DNA of 64,000 nucleotides. Source: Spisula solida. Lineage: Eukaryota; Mollusca; Bivalvia; Venerida; Mactridae. Below, one piece after another: positions 23,656 to 36,500 of the stretch. The position numbers were made by a program, and so were the translations under genes. The notes under the pieces were generated by a model that did not search any database, had not been told where the DNA came from, and worked only from the letters and a program-made list of their open reading frames with translations. The DNA is taken from positions 3,353,001 through 3,417,000 of the forward strand of contig OX365953.1 of NCBI GenBank assembly GCA_947247005.1. The letters run 5' to 3'. The first letter of the stretch is position 1. Each line of letters opens with the position of its first letter.

Positions 23656-26600
23656 ATGTCGAACGTTACGATACGGCACGTTAACTCACTCGGTTTGAAG
23701 TATGAAGTATTGAAAGAGATTAAACACTGGAAACAAACATGCACGGACTATGTTAGTGAAGTGCGAGGAAATATTTATTCATTACGAGAATCTCGTGCAA
23801 CGATAAAGCGTGAAATAAATGTTGCACGTGCACAGCTCGAGGCCGCGGTCCGGAGACTGGAAGAGGAGTGCGAGCGAGAATTATCTAGCATGGTGACTGA
23901 TGAAATGCGAACAATGGCAGACTTTGTTGAGAAGTTAGAGCATAACCGTAAAAGGTAAGGTTTCAGGGTACTATTTTAACAAAGCACTTACAAAAATCTT
24001 AAACTTACTGAGACCCCCCGCAGAATAAAGTGGTTGGCTTACATTTTTGGCCAATATATCTTTGGCCGAAGGTCATTGGTAAAATAGGCAGAAATAAAAC
24101 AGATTGACACTCTCAGTCGAACGCACAAATCTTCACCATTTAGTGGCACAGTGTTCTGTAATGATGAACATACTTTTGACGTACGTAGGTCTATTTGTAC
24201 AATTCGAATAATAATTGATGTACGTAAGAGTTAAACGAAACATATTGGACCTGGTTAACGCGTGAAAGTAGGATTTTGTACCTGTTGATTTGTACACTTC
24301 TTTTTGTGTCATTCTTCTAGGTATTGCAGCCGTTTTACTGTTGGAACTGTGTTATTCTGACTGGACATTCATAATTTTGATTGCTGAAACTAAAAAATTC
24401 ATTCAAATTTTCGACACCTTCAACTCTGGTGGATCATTTACTTGTTAAGCTGGGCATTGTGCCTTGTATGTTTTTTATATTTTCTGTGCTCGGTTGGTTC
24501 AGTTGGGCATAGTGCATCGTGTGTTTTCCTGTGCTCGGCTGGGTAAGTGGAGTGCTGCCTTCCCTGTCTGACTTATCATTATCATTTTGACTTACGTACT
24601 AGGTCTATTTGTACAAATCGAATATTATCACATAACCTGCGGTCCAGGAGTGCCGTAAAGCCGTGCCGTGAATATCGTCCGGCACTCCCAGACTGTGCAA
24701 TAAATATTTAAATGAGCTTAACGTGACTTTAGCCAATCCATGCATTGATCCGTCAATGACGTCAGGATAATATCAACGTCGCCATGACGTCGCGCTAATT
24801 GTGCCGCTGAATTTTGGCTGAAACATATGCAGCGTACATCACCCTTTTGAACAATAATGAGCGTTATCTAAGGTTATGTGATAAATAGAATCTTACATTC
24901 GTGCTCATTACATACGAGTTTTATTAAACTCGTCAACAAAAACAATATGACACTTGGCTTTATCGTTTTATACACTCGTTTAATAAAACTCGTATGTAAT
25001 GAGCACTCATGCAAGATCCTCTATCTAATACATGTGTAGATGTAAAATTTCGTAAAAGTTAAACAAAATATGTTGGAGCAGGTTAACTAGTGAAAATATT
25101 GCTTTGTAGCTGTTAATTTGTATATTTCCTTTTGTGTATTTCGTGCACTGCTGTTTCTGTTAGGTGCTACAGTCCAGTTAGGATATTGTGACAGTGACGT
25201 TGCAGTTTATGTGTACGCAAAAAATCACAACAATTGTCTAAACAGGTAGAGCGAAGTTTAGTTTGCTACTTTAGCATTGAAATTATAGTTGTTTGTACAG
25301 TATAAGCCTTTATAATTGGTTTTACACCGTTATAGTGGACTCGACCGCTGCGTCACTGGATTTTTATCCTGACTAGACTATACCTTCCCTATCCGATTTG
25401 TTATGAACTTTAAGCCAGTGAAACACTATTAATTAATTTAATATTTTTTCTTTAGAAGATCCAGCACAACTCAAACATCTTAGTTATTTTGCAACCTTAC
25501 TTAACTAAATATACAAAATGTACATATATTGTATTTAGATTTTAGCAATATTATCAGTCACTAAAGTTAGGCAAAGTTTTCTTTGTAGCCACAAAATGTT
25601 ATTTATTTTAAATCGTTTCTGTGAGCATTGTTTAAACACTTAAGTGAATTAGTTTAAATACTTTAAAAACAATGTGTATATAAAGGAGATATAACGTTAG
25701 ATATATCTATTGAACTAGAAGCCAGATTGTCGTCTTTAATTTCTTTTATCACAATGTGTAAATATTGGCTACACAATGAACACATTGTGCTCAGTTTAAA
25801 ATGAGTGCCTTTGCTCACGATTTATCTATCGGAATATCATTTATTGTTACCCATTGGCATTTGTAAATGTTCTTTGTTGTAACTTTACTAATTAAAGGGT
25901 AAATGGATATTTGTTTCAATTGAATACATCAACATTTGATAATATAGTCTATTGACGATAGACAGAGACAAACGAACTATTGATATTGAGTTAAAGGCGA
26001 CATTATTTAAATTTATAATAACTTTATTTAAAGAGAACATATTGTTGTCGTCTCTGTTTGAAAAATATCACAAGATAAAACGAATAATTACAGTTGTGGA
26101 TTTTCACGTTGAATGTGACGATGACTTATGTATTAAACTCTTTGAATAAAAATGACAAACCATGTAACTGAGCCTCGCATGTTATTATTTTATCCAACGT
26201 ATGATAAGTTAATATGAAAAGACGCTCATGTTACTATAATATGAATTAACATAATATTAAATAATTTAATTATTGTTACTAGGCTGAGTGCTATAGAAGC
26301 ATCGCTGAAAAACAATCTGGTTGGATACAAGTTGAACAGAACAATTGACGAGGGGAAATTGCAAACAAAAACAACTAGAGATGCCTTGATGAAAATCAGA
26401 AAATACGAAATGGCTTCAAGTGTTGAATACAGTATGTCTAATAATCTACAGACTGTGCTTGATGTAGATAAAACGTTGGGAACTCTTTCATTTATCACAC
26501 CGTCAGGATCTAAGCGGATAAAGGGTAGAAACGGTGACAATGGTCTACCAACAGAAGGAATAGGCAAAGCAAATTGCACAGATGCAATTGGTCCTGTTGA

Positions 26601-29022
26601 CGAACACAAAACGGGTAAATCGTGTACTCAAAGTGTGACATTAAATAGGCTTAATAATATATCAAGGTCTACAACAATCGATGAAACTGTGGTAAATGAT
26701 TTGGAATTTCTTTTAAAGATGAATTCAAAATATGAACATTCTCTTAAGCCATTTCTAGACGGTGTTAAAAATATATCAGCCAAAAACAAAGAGAGTAAAC
26801 TGTCAAGGAAGGGCATGAATATGTCAACATTGAAATCAAACAGTACAATAAAGTGCAGACAATCTTTACAAGGTATTTCTCGACCACAAAGTGACAAAAC
26901 GGTCAAAACAAATGATACAAGTGTTGAACTGAGACCTTCAAAATCTGCAAGAGACGATAATAGACGAGGTCGGAAACAAGCTATTGGTAACAATTGTGTG
27001 AATGACCTAAAATTTGAACCTTTCGAAGAGCAAGGGCCAGTTGCCGACACGCTGTATAGAAAGCAAAATGAAATGTCTGTTCGTTATCATAACTATGATT
27101 TTGTAAAGGAAATCACCGCTGTGACATATGAAGAGATGTTATCTCCATACGATCACCTTATAACCCAACGTGATAAATATGTTAATGATCTGAAACCAAG
27201 TGCAGGATCTAGATTAACAACTACTATTAGTAGTGTTACCTACAAACCATCAGACTCATTATCTAGTGGTCCAGTGTACGTCAAACCTTCTAAACAACAC
27301 GTTCCAAACTCTGATTTCCGTCATATTGCCAAGTTTCATACCAAGAAACACGAACAAGAGACGGATCTATGTCGTTTGACAAGTATCCTTGCCCTTGACA
27401 ACGGTCAAATTGTCATCACGGATATCAACCATTTACAGATTATGCTATTTGCACCAGATTTTACATATCTGGACGCCCTTGAATGCCCATCGCCATGCGG
27501 TCTTGGTCTTGTGTCCGAGGACACTGTTGCAGTCACACTGTTTCATAATAGAAAGATAATGCATGTCAAAGTACATATGCTACACTTAGAACGACATAAA
27601 GAGTTCCACATGCAGTGTAAATATCCACTGTTTGCTGTGACATACAGATGCGGTCGACATTTTGTTCTATGCTCAGCTGGAGACATTCACACCGTGGAAG
27701 ATGATGGTAAACAAACCGGGACGATCCCTACAGGCATAGATAATGACGAGGCTCGTTTCATGGACGTAAGTCAGGACTCTAAACGAATTGTCGTCAGCGG
27801 AAAGGACAGAGTTATCTGTATCAGCAATACGGGTATGTTAAGTGCCAGTGGTTATCTTTTAGACTTTTGTAATTACATAGTTTTTAACTTTAACAGGAGA
27901 ACAAATGTCCTTATTACAACCAACGTACAGTAGAACCTGCATTGGGCGACCACCCTGGGGACCGGGATAAAACGGTCGCTTAAGTAAGTGGTCTCTTAAT
28001 AGATCAGGCCGAAATTATTAGTTTAAGTACAATGCCGAGTTTTCATATCTTTATTCAGTACTGCTACTAACTTATACAGTACAGTTGCAATGTTATATGC
28101 ACTGACTCGCCACCGGAAATCCATACGGGCGAGACCCCAAGAAGAGGTTAGTCACTATAGTTTCTGGGGGGATATTCCATACTAGTACAGAAGATGCCCC
28201 AGTTTCAGAAGCATGTCTGGTTCTTTTACATGCCTGACCTAAAGCATCATACATGGTACTTCACTTAACGTCTCGCCTGAAAATTCACGGGCGGGATCTT
28301 AAATGGTCGTTTAATAGAAAAGTCGCTTAATAGAGGTGGTCGTTCATACAGGTTTAACTGTATTTACCTTTTCCTTTCCACTCCAGTCCGCGCATAGGAC
28401 CGTCAACACAGCTTTCAATCTTGTTTGGTCCATAAGCTATGTCCTCTTCAATGACATCCTCGTCTTTTAAACTTAATACCCAGGGTCATTCGCGAAGAAA
28501 TGGTGGGCCGACCTCTTCTCCTTATGCCATGACGGTTCCAGTCCAGGGCTTGAACCTTCGGCTTTTGACAGCTAAACTTGGACTTTATATTCGGTGGTTT
28601 AGTTTAACATTTTCGTTCAGTTGTGTGTTGGGCATTGTTTCGTGTGATTGAGGTTTGTGTTACTTCTCTTTTCAGTGATCGGCTGTTTCAGATGAGCGCC
28701 ACCTTTCTAATTTGACAATATGTTATACTTTACAGGTGAGAAACTTTGGCAGTATAAAAGTAGAGACATACATAGACGTTTTACACCGGGTGACATAGCA
28801 TTGTATCGTGACCGAATATTTGTCGTTGATTGGAGCGGAAACAAAGTATTGGAACTATCGACAGAAGGAACCTATGTCCGCGATGTCGTTACTGACAACA
28901 TTGAATCACCTCATGCTATAGCCATACAACACAAACACGGACGAATGTTGATATCTCAAAGTAACTTCTTCAAACAGGAGGCTAGAAGTAGAAGTATTAA
29001 AGTCTTTGAAATTAAATACTAA
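23656..29022 (+). CDS. TRIM-like protein with coiled coil and NHL-type beta-propeller, no RING or B-box
   Basis: Three exons, 23656-23954, 26283-27832 and 28736-29022, join in frame (phases 2 and 1, GT/AG sites) into 711 residues. Residues about 1-115 are a charged, helical coiled coil (heptad-rich around REINVARAQLEAAVRRLEEE). Residues about 120-455 are polar and probably disordered. From about 460 the chain shows NHL/TRIM-type beta-propeller blades (LALDNGQIVITD, RIFVVDWSGNKVLEL, GRMLISQ). In bivalves such propellers usually end RING-B-box-coiled-coil ubiquitin ligases; here the ATG (preceded by GAAGACAAA) starts at the coiled coil, so it is a TRIM-like protein without the ligase head unless an upstream exon was missed. 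Intron 2 holds a pogo-like element. Ligand and role are unknown. Confidence 0.85.
24640..24850. repeat. Conserved intronic segment with GGAGTGCCG palindrome and CRE-like sites
   Basis: CAGGAGTGCCG and CGGCACTCCC form a short stem. TGACGTCA (24,757-24,764) and further GACGTC motifs follow. Unit B has the same block from about 63,034, brought closer by the loss of (or lacking) about 385 bases present here at 24,255-24,637. Confidence 0.45.
24901..25006. mobile_element. Foldback element in NHL intron 1 (unit A)
   Basis: Two arms of about 28 bases (GTGCTCATTACATACGAG at one end, CTCGTATGTAATGAGCAC at the other) flank a short loop. Unit B has it at 63,716-63,820. Confidence 0.75.
27928..28360. 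mobile_element. pogo/Tigger-like MITE in NHL intron 2
   Basis: It is bounded by CAGTAGAACCTGCATTGGGC on the left and, in reverse complement, CAGTTAAACCTGTATGAACG on the right. TA flanks both ends, as in pogo-type target-site duplications. It is 433 bases with no transposase frame. Confidence 0.75.
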
Positions 29023-29119
29023 GATGCAAACATGAAAACGTCAGTGTCATTGAGTGTTACTTGTGTACAGTACTATAAACACTGGGTTACTGTAATTATG
29101 GCTTGCGAACAAAAATCAC

Positions 29120-29125
29120 AATAAA
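29120..29125 (+). terminator. Candidate poly(A) signal of the NHL gene
   Basis: AATAAA lies about 100 bases after the stop codon ending at 29,022, a usual 3' UTR distance. Confidence 0.4.
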
Positions 29126-30427
29126 AACAAAACCTGTCTGCAAAGACCGTGCACCTATGTTATCCCCCATAAGAGTTTTGACAATGATTTTGAACATTTT
29201 AATAGAGACCACTTGTCAGCAAAGATTGAACACCATGTTTGCTATTTCCATGTGTGGTCTTTACAGATAGGTTTTACTCAGAATTATCAATCCCGAAAAG
29301 GCCTTTACAAGTATCAAAATATTGAGTGATTAGAGTCATGATTGATGTGTTACAATACATATGGCTCCCTTTTGCTCAAACTGTTTCTAGAGGCGTGATA
29401 TATATTATTTAGAAAAGTATAATCTGAATAAATGATTTGTTGCAAAATTAAACAGATGTGTGCGCATTGGACAAATGAGTATGTATGTAAATTTATGTTG
29501 TTTTATGTATCCGGATATATCTTTTTGGAATGTTTTGTGTTTTATGTCGCGTTGAGCATATGTATTTATATGTTTCAATCAAATCTAGCCATTATGCACA
29601 AACTGGCGACTTCTCCATATGGGCGACCAGCGTCTTTGGATGCTTTTATGCTCTTACGACACATTGTCACAGAAGTGCATACTCATCGCCCTGGCCACAT
29701 CCACGACCACTGTTGCCGTATTCGAGCACACTTTCGAATGATTTAACCGATCATTGGTGATTGTGAATAGAAAAAGTTAATAAAATAATATGGAACAAAA
29801 CAATTTTCTGTTTTATCATGTTAACCAAATCAGCCCGGTTAACACTTTCAACTGGTCCTGTGTTCACAAGTGATTTCAGTCCAGGATCAAGATCAAGCTC
29901 GAATAATTTCTGCTCAAAGTCATTAGTAATGTAAATGTAAAGCTTCATATATTTTCGACATTTTGACAGCTGAAACCAGGACTTTCATCGGTTAAGTTAA
30001 TTTTTCTCGCTCAGTTGTGTGTTGTGTAATTGTGGCATGTGTTGTTTTCATGTTTGCTGTGTTCGGCTGTTTCAGTTGAGTGCTGCCTTCCATTTTCATA
30101 TTTTATACTGGTCGATAAATATGTTTTGAAGGAAATATTGTTGATCAACTTCGTCATTTGATATGAGTGTACGGTTCAAGGGCATCCCATACAAACCTTA
30201 CAAGGCGCTGCCTCGGTTTCTGTGTGGCTTAGGATTGTTTTTGCGATACAGTGTTGAGATATCACTACATCAGGTGTTAAGTGTCGTGTGTCGGCTGTAA
30301 AATGTCTCCGCATACTTCACTTTAGTATAAATGTAGTCATCGTTAATATTTACTTCCCTTAATGGTTAATTATGCACAAAATTCAAAATCCACAGTATGT
30401 CATTCATTACGGGGCGAGTATATAGGC

Positions 30428-30550
30428 TTGCTTGAAATGCCGATATCCTGTTTCTGGGATACGGTTGTTCCGTTCTATATCTGACTCAAGCGTTGGTGCG
30501 TCTCTGTATGGTGATGGGTTGTCTATGTGCTACAGTATTTACAATAAATC
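30428..30550 (+). repeat. Diverged direct repeat, first member
   Basis: It shares GGCTTGAAAT, a GTTCGTTCTATGTCTGACTC-like segment, GGATTGTCT-like and GCTACAGTATTT segments with 32,406-32,530. The two members flank the 905-base element and the truncated SINE. Confidence 0.5.
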
Positions 30551-30767
30551 ATAATGTGTGGCTGTTAGTAGTCATCATAGTTTTCATATGTATGCTAGAA
30601 AATGAGATATCCTTCAGTTTCAAAGACATTTTAATTGAAGTATTTTACTCTGTGATAAAAGTTTAAGATTATCAGATTTATATCTAATATAACTTACGAC
30701 ACTTAATCATAGGCACTGAGTCGTGTGTTTCGTCAGAAATGGAATAAATCACGAATCTGTTTCTGTC

Positions 30768-31672
30768 TTAAGGATGTTGGAGCGCTTAGGATCCCACCTT
30801 CAGAATTTGCTCAAATTTTGCCAGGAAGTAAAGTAATCTATACTGACACAAAATATGATGAAAAAACACTAGTTCACGGAACTCGTTTTTTCGGGTAATC
30901 AGCCCTGATTGAAGTGTGTATGAATATTTTTTATAATTCCATGGAAATTGGTAAATTTGTGGTGTTGTTCAAATTTGACATGTTTAATTGATGTCTGAGA
31001 TCTAAATAATAAAATATTTTTCAATATTGTTTGGGTACACATTGTTATACATTATCAAGATACCAAAAAAGGTATATTTAATTTTTGTCTAATATATATT
31101 GCTCTTTTACCCCACCCACTTTATATTTCATGCAGCAAAATAGCACCCAGGTAAAATCCTAATAACTTTTTTTCCCACCTCAAACTTTTTTTAATATTTT
31201 GTTAAATAAGTCTAGTGACATAGATCTTCAAAATTATGCAATAAAAAATATATGTCACCGCGGTATCTTTTTCGCAATTTTTGTTTTTATTTTGTTTAAA
31301 TGTGGCTAAAATGCTGAGAAAATCAATGAAAACGCTTAAAATAAAATTTATTGAACATGTAAATATCGTGAAAACACATCAACATACAATAAACAAACAT
31401 TACCAAACGAACCTGACTCCCATAAAAGTCATTTGGTATAAATAGCAATATTTTTTATTTTTTTACCCCACCCACCTATTTTGTAATGTAATATTTTTCT
31501 CGGAATGGAAACCGTCATTTCGATTAGAATTTTCTAAATTTATTGCATAATACTTATCAAAACTGTTCAACTTGATTTATTTTAGATTATTTTGACACAT
31601 TTTTACATTTATAAGGCACATATTAACGTACTATGACAAATGACGCATGCGCAACCGCTCCAGCATCCTTAA
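30768..31672. mobile_element. 905-base non-autonomous element with inverted ends
   Basis: The left end TTAAGGATGTTGGAGCG is complementary to the right end CGCTCCAGCATCCTTAA (one mismatch in 17). TTACCCCACCCAC occurs twice inside (near 31,109 and 31,464). There is no open frame of useful length, so it would be a non-autonomous DNA transposon. I do not recognise the superfamily. Confidence 0.7.
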
Positions 31673-31760
31673 TTAAGTACACTCATTCACTTGTTCAACA
31701 TAATATTTTGTCTTCGAGATAGCATCGGTGAAGATGGTTAAAAGAAGTATTGTAGTTTTC

Positions 31761-31890
31761 AGGATCAATAGCCTAGTGTAGAACGTCCGATTCGAGTGCG
31801 GGTGGTCCCGGGTTCGATCCCACCCCGCGTCATACCACAAACGAAATAAGAATGGTGCCAGTATTTATCTTGCAAGGCGCTCTTCTTTCT
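31761..31890 (+). mobile_element. tRNA-derived SINE, truncated third copy
   Basis: The head (AATAGCCTAGTGT, GGGTTCGATCCC) and the segment ACGAAATAAGAATGGTGCCA match the SINE at 19,588. The body ends soon after GCGCTCTTC. It lies just right of the 905-base inverted-repeat element. Confidence 0.6.
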
Positions 31891-32405
31891 TCCAGTTATG
31901 AATGACATGTTGTTTATGAAACTTGATCGCAATTGTCATATTTTTAATATCTAAACAAATATTGCATGGGTCATCCGGGATAACAAATGGGTACCACATA
32001 CGTTTGAAGATAACCCAAATGAGCAAAGTACGAGTAGCGTTCGTCCTCTTGGTTTTCAGAAAATGATCAACCCCATGACAAGCTGTTAGGTCAAGTGCGT
32101 TTTACTGAAAACTACGTAGCCTACATTGTAAACCATAATAAAACAGCAAAACCACACACGATATCATTTGAAGTACAATCTTACGTACAGTGATATTACA
32201 TTGACTATATACATGTTTATATAAATGCGAACTATACAGTGGTGCACTATCAGTGTAAGATAACTTTTGTGGGTGTACACTCAAAAGAAAGGTATGTATT
32301 TGATATTACTTAGATATTGAAACTTTTATATTTTCCAGTGTTTTTGAAAGTATGAAATATGTTTTAACTTAAATCTAAATTATATTAGCTCTATAAACAT
32401 GCGTG

Positions 32406-32530
32406 ACTGGCTTGAAATATCCATTTTTGGGATGTGGATGGTTCGTTCTATGTCTGACTCTTGCGTGGATGGCTATGCGCTGTCGTTTCTGTGTGGCTTT
32501 GGATTGTCTGTGCGCTACAGTATTTTTGTA
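32406..32530 (+). repeat. Diverged direct repeat, second member
   Basis: This is the partner of 30,428-30,550 in the same orientation. It contains GGCTTGAAATATCC, TCTGACTCTTGCGTGGATGG and GCGCTACAGTATTTTTG. Confidence 0.5.
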
Positions 32531-33501
32531 TAGAAAATACGTTTCGGTTTATACTTCCGGGTAGCCACTCGGTGTGGTTTAGATTTTAAAGTTTTAACAC
32601 TTGAATCTGAAATGTACACTATACCGATCTGTTTCATTTGTCATTGTGTTTTAAACATTCGAATTCTACAAATATATTGTTGTACTTTATAGCGGTATTG
32701 GTACTTGTCGATAAGTCATGAGTATTAGATCTAAGTATTGTCAGATTTTTTATCGAGTTTATTTATAAATTGATACATATTACGAATAGGTTACGACCAT
32801 GCTGGTGAAGTGTCGAGATAAATGCTATAAAATATACATTATATCTAACGCCAAGTTTATCACATTCGGTTATCAAACTAGGGTATCGATCCGAGAAATT
32901 ACGGAAAATGTACTCTGCTTTAGTATTGAATTGTTCTGTCCCTATTTTCGGAAAATACCGTGTTCTACATACGAACGTATAACCACTGTTTAAAAGATGT
33001 ACTCGGTTTCAATACATATTAGTTTTGCGAAAATGGCATGTGCATAATACGCGGGAAAGTACACAATTCAGGATACATGTAGAATCTATATTTTATGCAC
33101 TTTTTATATAATTATACATATATTCGTAAATGACATTATAATAAGACTAATTGAGTGATTGTTATTAATGTCAGTTTTTTTTAAATCTAAGGATCTGTCC
33201 ATGATTGTAGTATGTGTTATCAATGTTAACCAAATCATTGTCTGTCCCCTTCTGTCCTTTCAAATTTGTCCGAGAAAAATGGACGTTAATGTAGTGTGTT
33301 CATGTATACAGCGAAGTTTATACCACTTATTATGCGCATTAATATTGGTCATGTTAAGGGTGTCTTTTGAATGTAAATAACGATTAAACAGGTTTGTTTA
33401 CCATTTGTGTCAAGTATACGAGTATGTAAAAGACACATGTAATTAATTAATTAGTTAACACTTTGTCAATGTATTTTCTTTTGTTTCATTTCCTCATCTT
33501 A

Positions 33502-36500
33502 GTTCAAGAAACCAGAATGGCAGGGTTACTTAAAGACGACGACATGGACCAGTTAGAGTCATGGATAGGAACGGGTGATAAGAAATTTACACTACTGTAT
33601 TCAATAACCAGAGATGGATGTATTAGTACGACCTTCCATCAGAAATGTGACAGTCAGGGACCCACAGTAACCGTACTCTACAACCAACTAGGGTCGGTAT
33701 ATGGTGGATACACTGGTGTTCACTGGAACAGCAATAACGCCTATCAGAATGATACTACGGCTTTCTTGTTTCAATTAAAACTTAACAAACAACGACAATT
33801 AAATAAATTTATGAGCAACGGTAACGGTTATTCTGTGTATTGCGGATCAAACTACGGACCTACATTTGGAAACGGTCATGACTTGTGTGCATTTACTGGA
33901 ACAATAAATAACTCTGGAGGATATTATACACTAAATGGTTCATTAAGTATAGGTAACGGCTACACCAACAACAGTGGAATCAGTATGAACAATATCAACA
34001 ATGGAAACAAGAACGTCACGGAACTGGAAGTGTATAGTGTCACAAGTAAGCTGCTCTTGTTTTAACATGTTTCTGTTCTTTTATGTGATTCCATGAGCTA
34101 TTCTTAGCTCCCAAACGCAGTTTTAACATCATAATCTAGGTGTAATTGCGGATAAGGCAGATTCTATTCATAAAGGATATAAGTTACGGACACGTCGTCC
34201 ACAAGTGAGACAGTGTCAGTTGCTTGTGGAAAGGCGTATTGCTACTGGCTGATATGCTGTTATATATAAATGTGCGAGTAACTAGTATAAGTATATAGAT
34301 TTACATGTCGAAAAGCTGGTTATGTCAACTGACAGCATTAAGCGAGTTGAGCTGTCCTACGGGAGTTAACTCTAGTAACGTAAGAATCTTAAATTAAACT
34401 AACTCTTGGAGCTAATCAGAAAAACGAAAAAAGTTAAACTACAGAGAAAACAAACATGCGGTTCGTAAGACATTGTCCGAGGGTTCCCGATTAGAACTAC
34501 AGCAACCCAGCCTCGAAGCGGGGTTGAACTTGAGTATATTCGAGTACACTCGAGGGTAGAAACTCGACTCGTTTTCCTGCAACTCTAGTTAATCGAGTTT
34601 ACTCTCGTAAGTCAGCTGAACTCGCTCATTAAGAATAGCCAAATCACAATAAAACAAATCGATGTTTTAGGTCTGTTCAGTTTACATTTATTTTGAGTGT
34701 GTTGCGGCAAATCATTATTAACTGATTATTATTCAATGAAATGCATTCCGCATTCGAGTATGCTAATTAGCAGTTACTGGTGTACTAAATAAATAATACT
34801 GACGGTTAACAACATTTTTTCGATTTTAGGAGCCAGAATATGTCAGTAAAAATATTAAAATAATTTGGTGTTTTTTAAAGATTTTAATAAGAAAATGATT
34901 TATACACTATTGTTACAGATGGTAAAAGGACGAAAACAAAACCCCAACCTTGGCGTAAAACGCAGACATGGAATGAGAAGGTATTAAAGTTACTGGTTAT
35001 AACAATAGCGAGGATGTACCAAAGATTTAAAATATATTTCTATTGGCATGAACATTGTGACTCGAGTTGGCGTTTGTGTATAGCGTACCCCTTGTTAACA
35101 GGACGTACATTATTTTTTGACTTCGATAAGTTTCATTTTTTCTACAACAGAATACACCAATTGAAACTTACATATTGCGGTCAGATTTTATTGATTTCTT
35201 TGTTAATATTGATTGTCATATTTTATAGCATAAAGGTGCACACAATTGTTATAAGCAGATTTTTATAATTAATCGAGTAGAATTTACCTGCCTAATATCA
35301 GAATCTTAATCCGCTCTAGTTGAGATATCGAGTGATAGTCTAGTGTTTCTACCCACTGCACTACATGATTGTACTTTAAAAAATACAATTGTCACTGTGT
35401 CTTTTTATTAAACTGTGCAACTGTGTACGTGGCACTTAAATAGCAAGTTACTGTGTACTTCAGCATCTGGATGCTTCATTTCTTTCTAAAAGGCAAAAGG
35501 TTGATTTTTGGGTTCTGTTTGGTTTGTTGTGTTTGTCCTTGTGATTTGTTGTCTGTTGGTTCTTTTTCCGGTTGTTTTTTACTGACTGAGGCGCCAGGCT
35601 GTTAGAGTAGGTTATTGTGTTTTTCCTTCCCTGTCCGATGTTTCATTACCGTTTTGTAGCTGTTCTGTGACATTTCTTGCGCAATTTTTGAAGTTAACCT
35701 TGAACACATTACTTGTACTTGTATAGAATTACAATATGTCTTATAAGATTACAATCATTACCTGCATCATTCTAGTTTCTGGATGGCATTATGGAGGACA
35801 TCATGGCGTTCAAGCCGATCCCAGACATTGATGTCAGTGAAGCCAGAATCCTTATGTTAGGTCCTGTAGGCGCAGGGAAATCCAGTTTTTATAACACAGT
35901 CAACTCGATATTCCGAGGTCGTATTACACAGAAGGCCGGAAGTGGATGCGCGGAACAGAGTCTTACGACTGCGGTACGAACTTGTTTATATATTTGTCGT
36001 TTTCCCTACCTAATTGTTTAGTTTTACATGTTTCCAATGCTGTTTAAAAATCTTTCACCAAGACAAAATATAAGTCCATGATTGCTTATGCTGCTCCGGC
36101 GTTTAGCTTGAAAATTGTTATTTAACGATATTAACAAATGCTACTAAATAACTTGAAACCGTTAGAACGTTTGAGAACTTTAGATGAATTTATAACAAAT
36201 TGTTTACATTAACGGCTCGTCAATTCTGATTTGTAATTAACTTTAGAAACCGGTGTGGGTGATACTTCTATTAAACATATACATTTTAGATATTTTTATA
36301 CTTCCTTACAGTACACGCCATATTTTGTACGAGTACGATCAGGAGGAACTCTCAACTTCCGGCTATGTGACACACGTGGTTTGGAGGAAGCACAGGGAAT
36401 CGACATTCTAGAATGCAACTATTTACTGGATGGTAATGTGCCAGAATATTACCAGGTATGTGTTCATTAAATAATATGTTCGAATGTCATCATTTCGCTA

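Larger units (their letters stand above)
1..25173. repeat. Large direct duplication, unit A
   Basis: This stretch is collinear and in the same orientation with 40,803-64,000. In the first 610 aligned bases I see only three substitutions, and all recognised exons pair one to one with unit B. Larger differences are insertions or deletions: unit A alone has about 740 bases at 9,970-10,710, two SINE-like inserts at 13,706-14,531, about 1.28 kb at 17,507-18,790 and about 385 bases near 24,255-24,637. The left edge is the window edge, so the true boundary is unknown. The match to unit B still runs at about 25,173, where unit B reaches the window end. Confidence 0.95.
29126..33500. other. Spacer between NHL gene and IFI44-like gene
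   Basis: It is filled mainly by repeats: the CTGCCTTCC family, a diverged direct repeat pair, the 905-base inverted-repeat element and a truncated SINE. A minus-strand frame at 29,751-29,948 has coding-like composition but no splice support or known family. Confidence 0.5.

Noticed and set aside
26226..27050. Two minus-strand open frames of 127 and 140 residues
   Set aside because: They lie opposite the long NHL-gene exon 2, whose plus-strand frame has splice support and a recognisable propeller.
29751..29948. Minus-strand frame with coding-like composition (segment LKSLVNTGPVESVNRADLVN)
   Set aside because: No splice sites, family resemblance or second copy support it. It may be a remnant exon but cannot be called.
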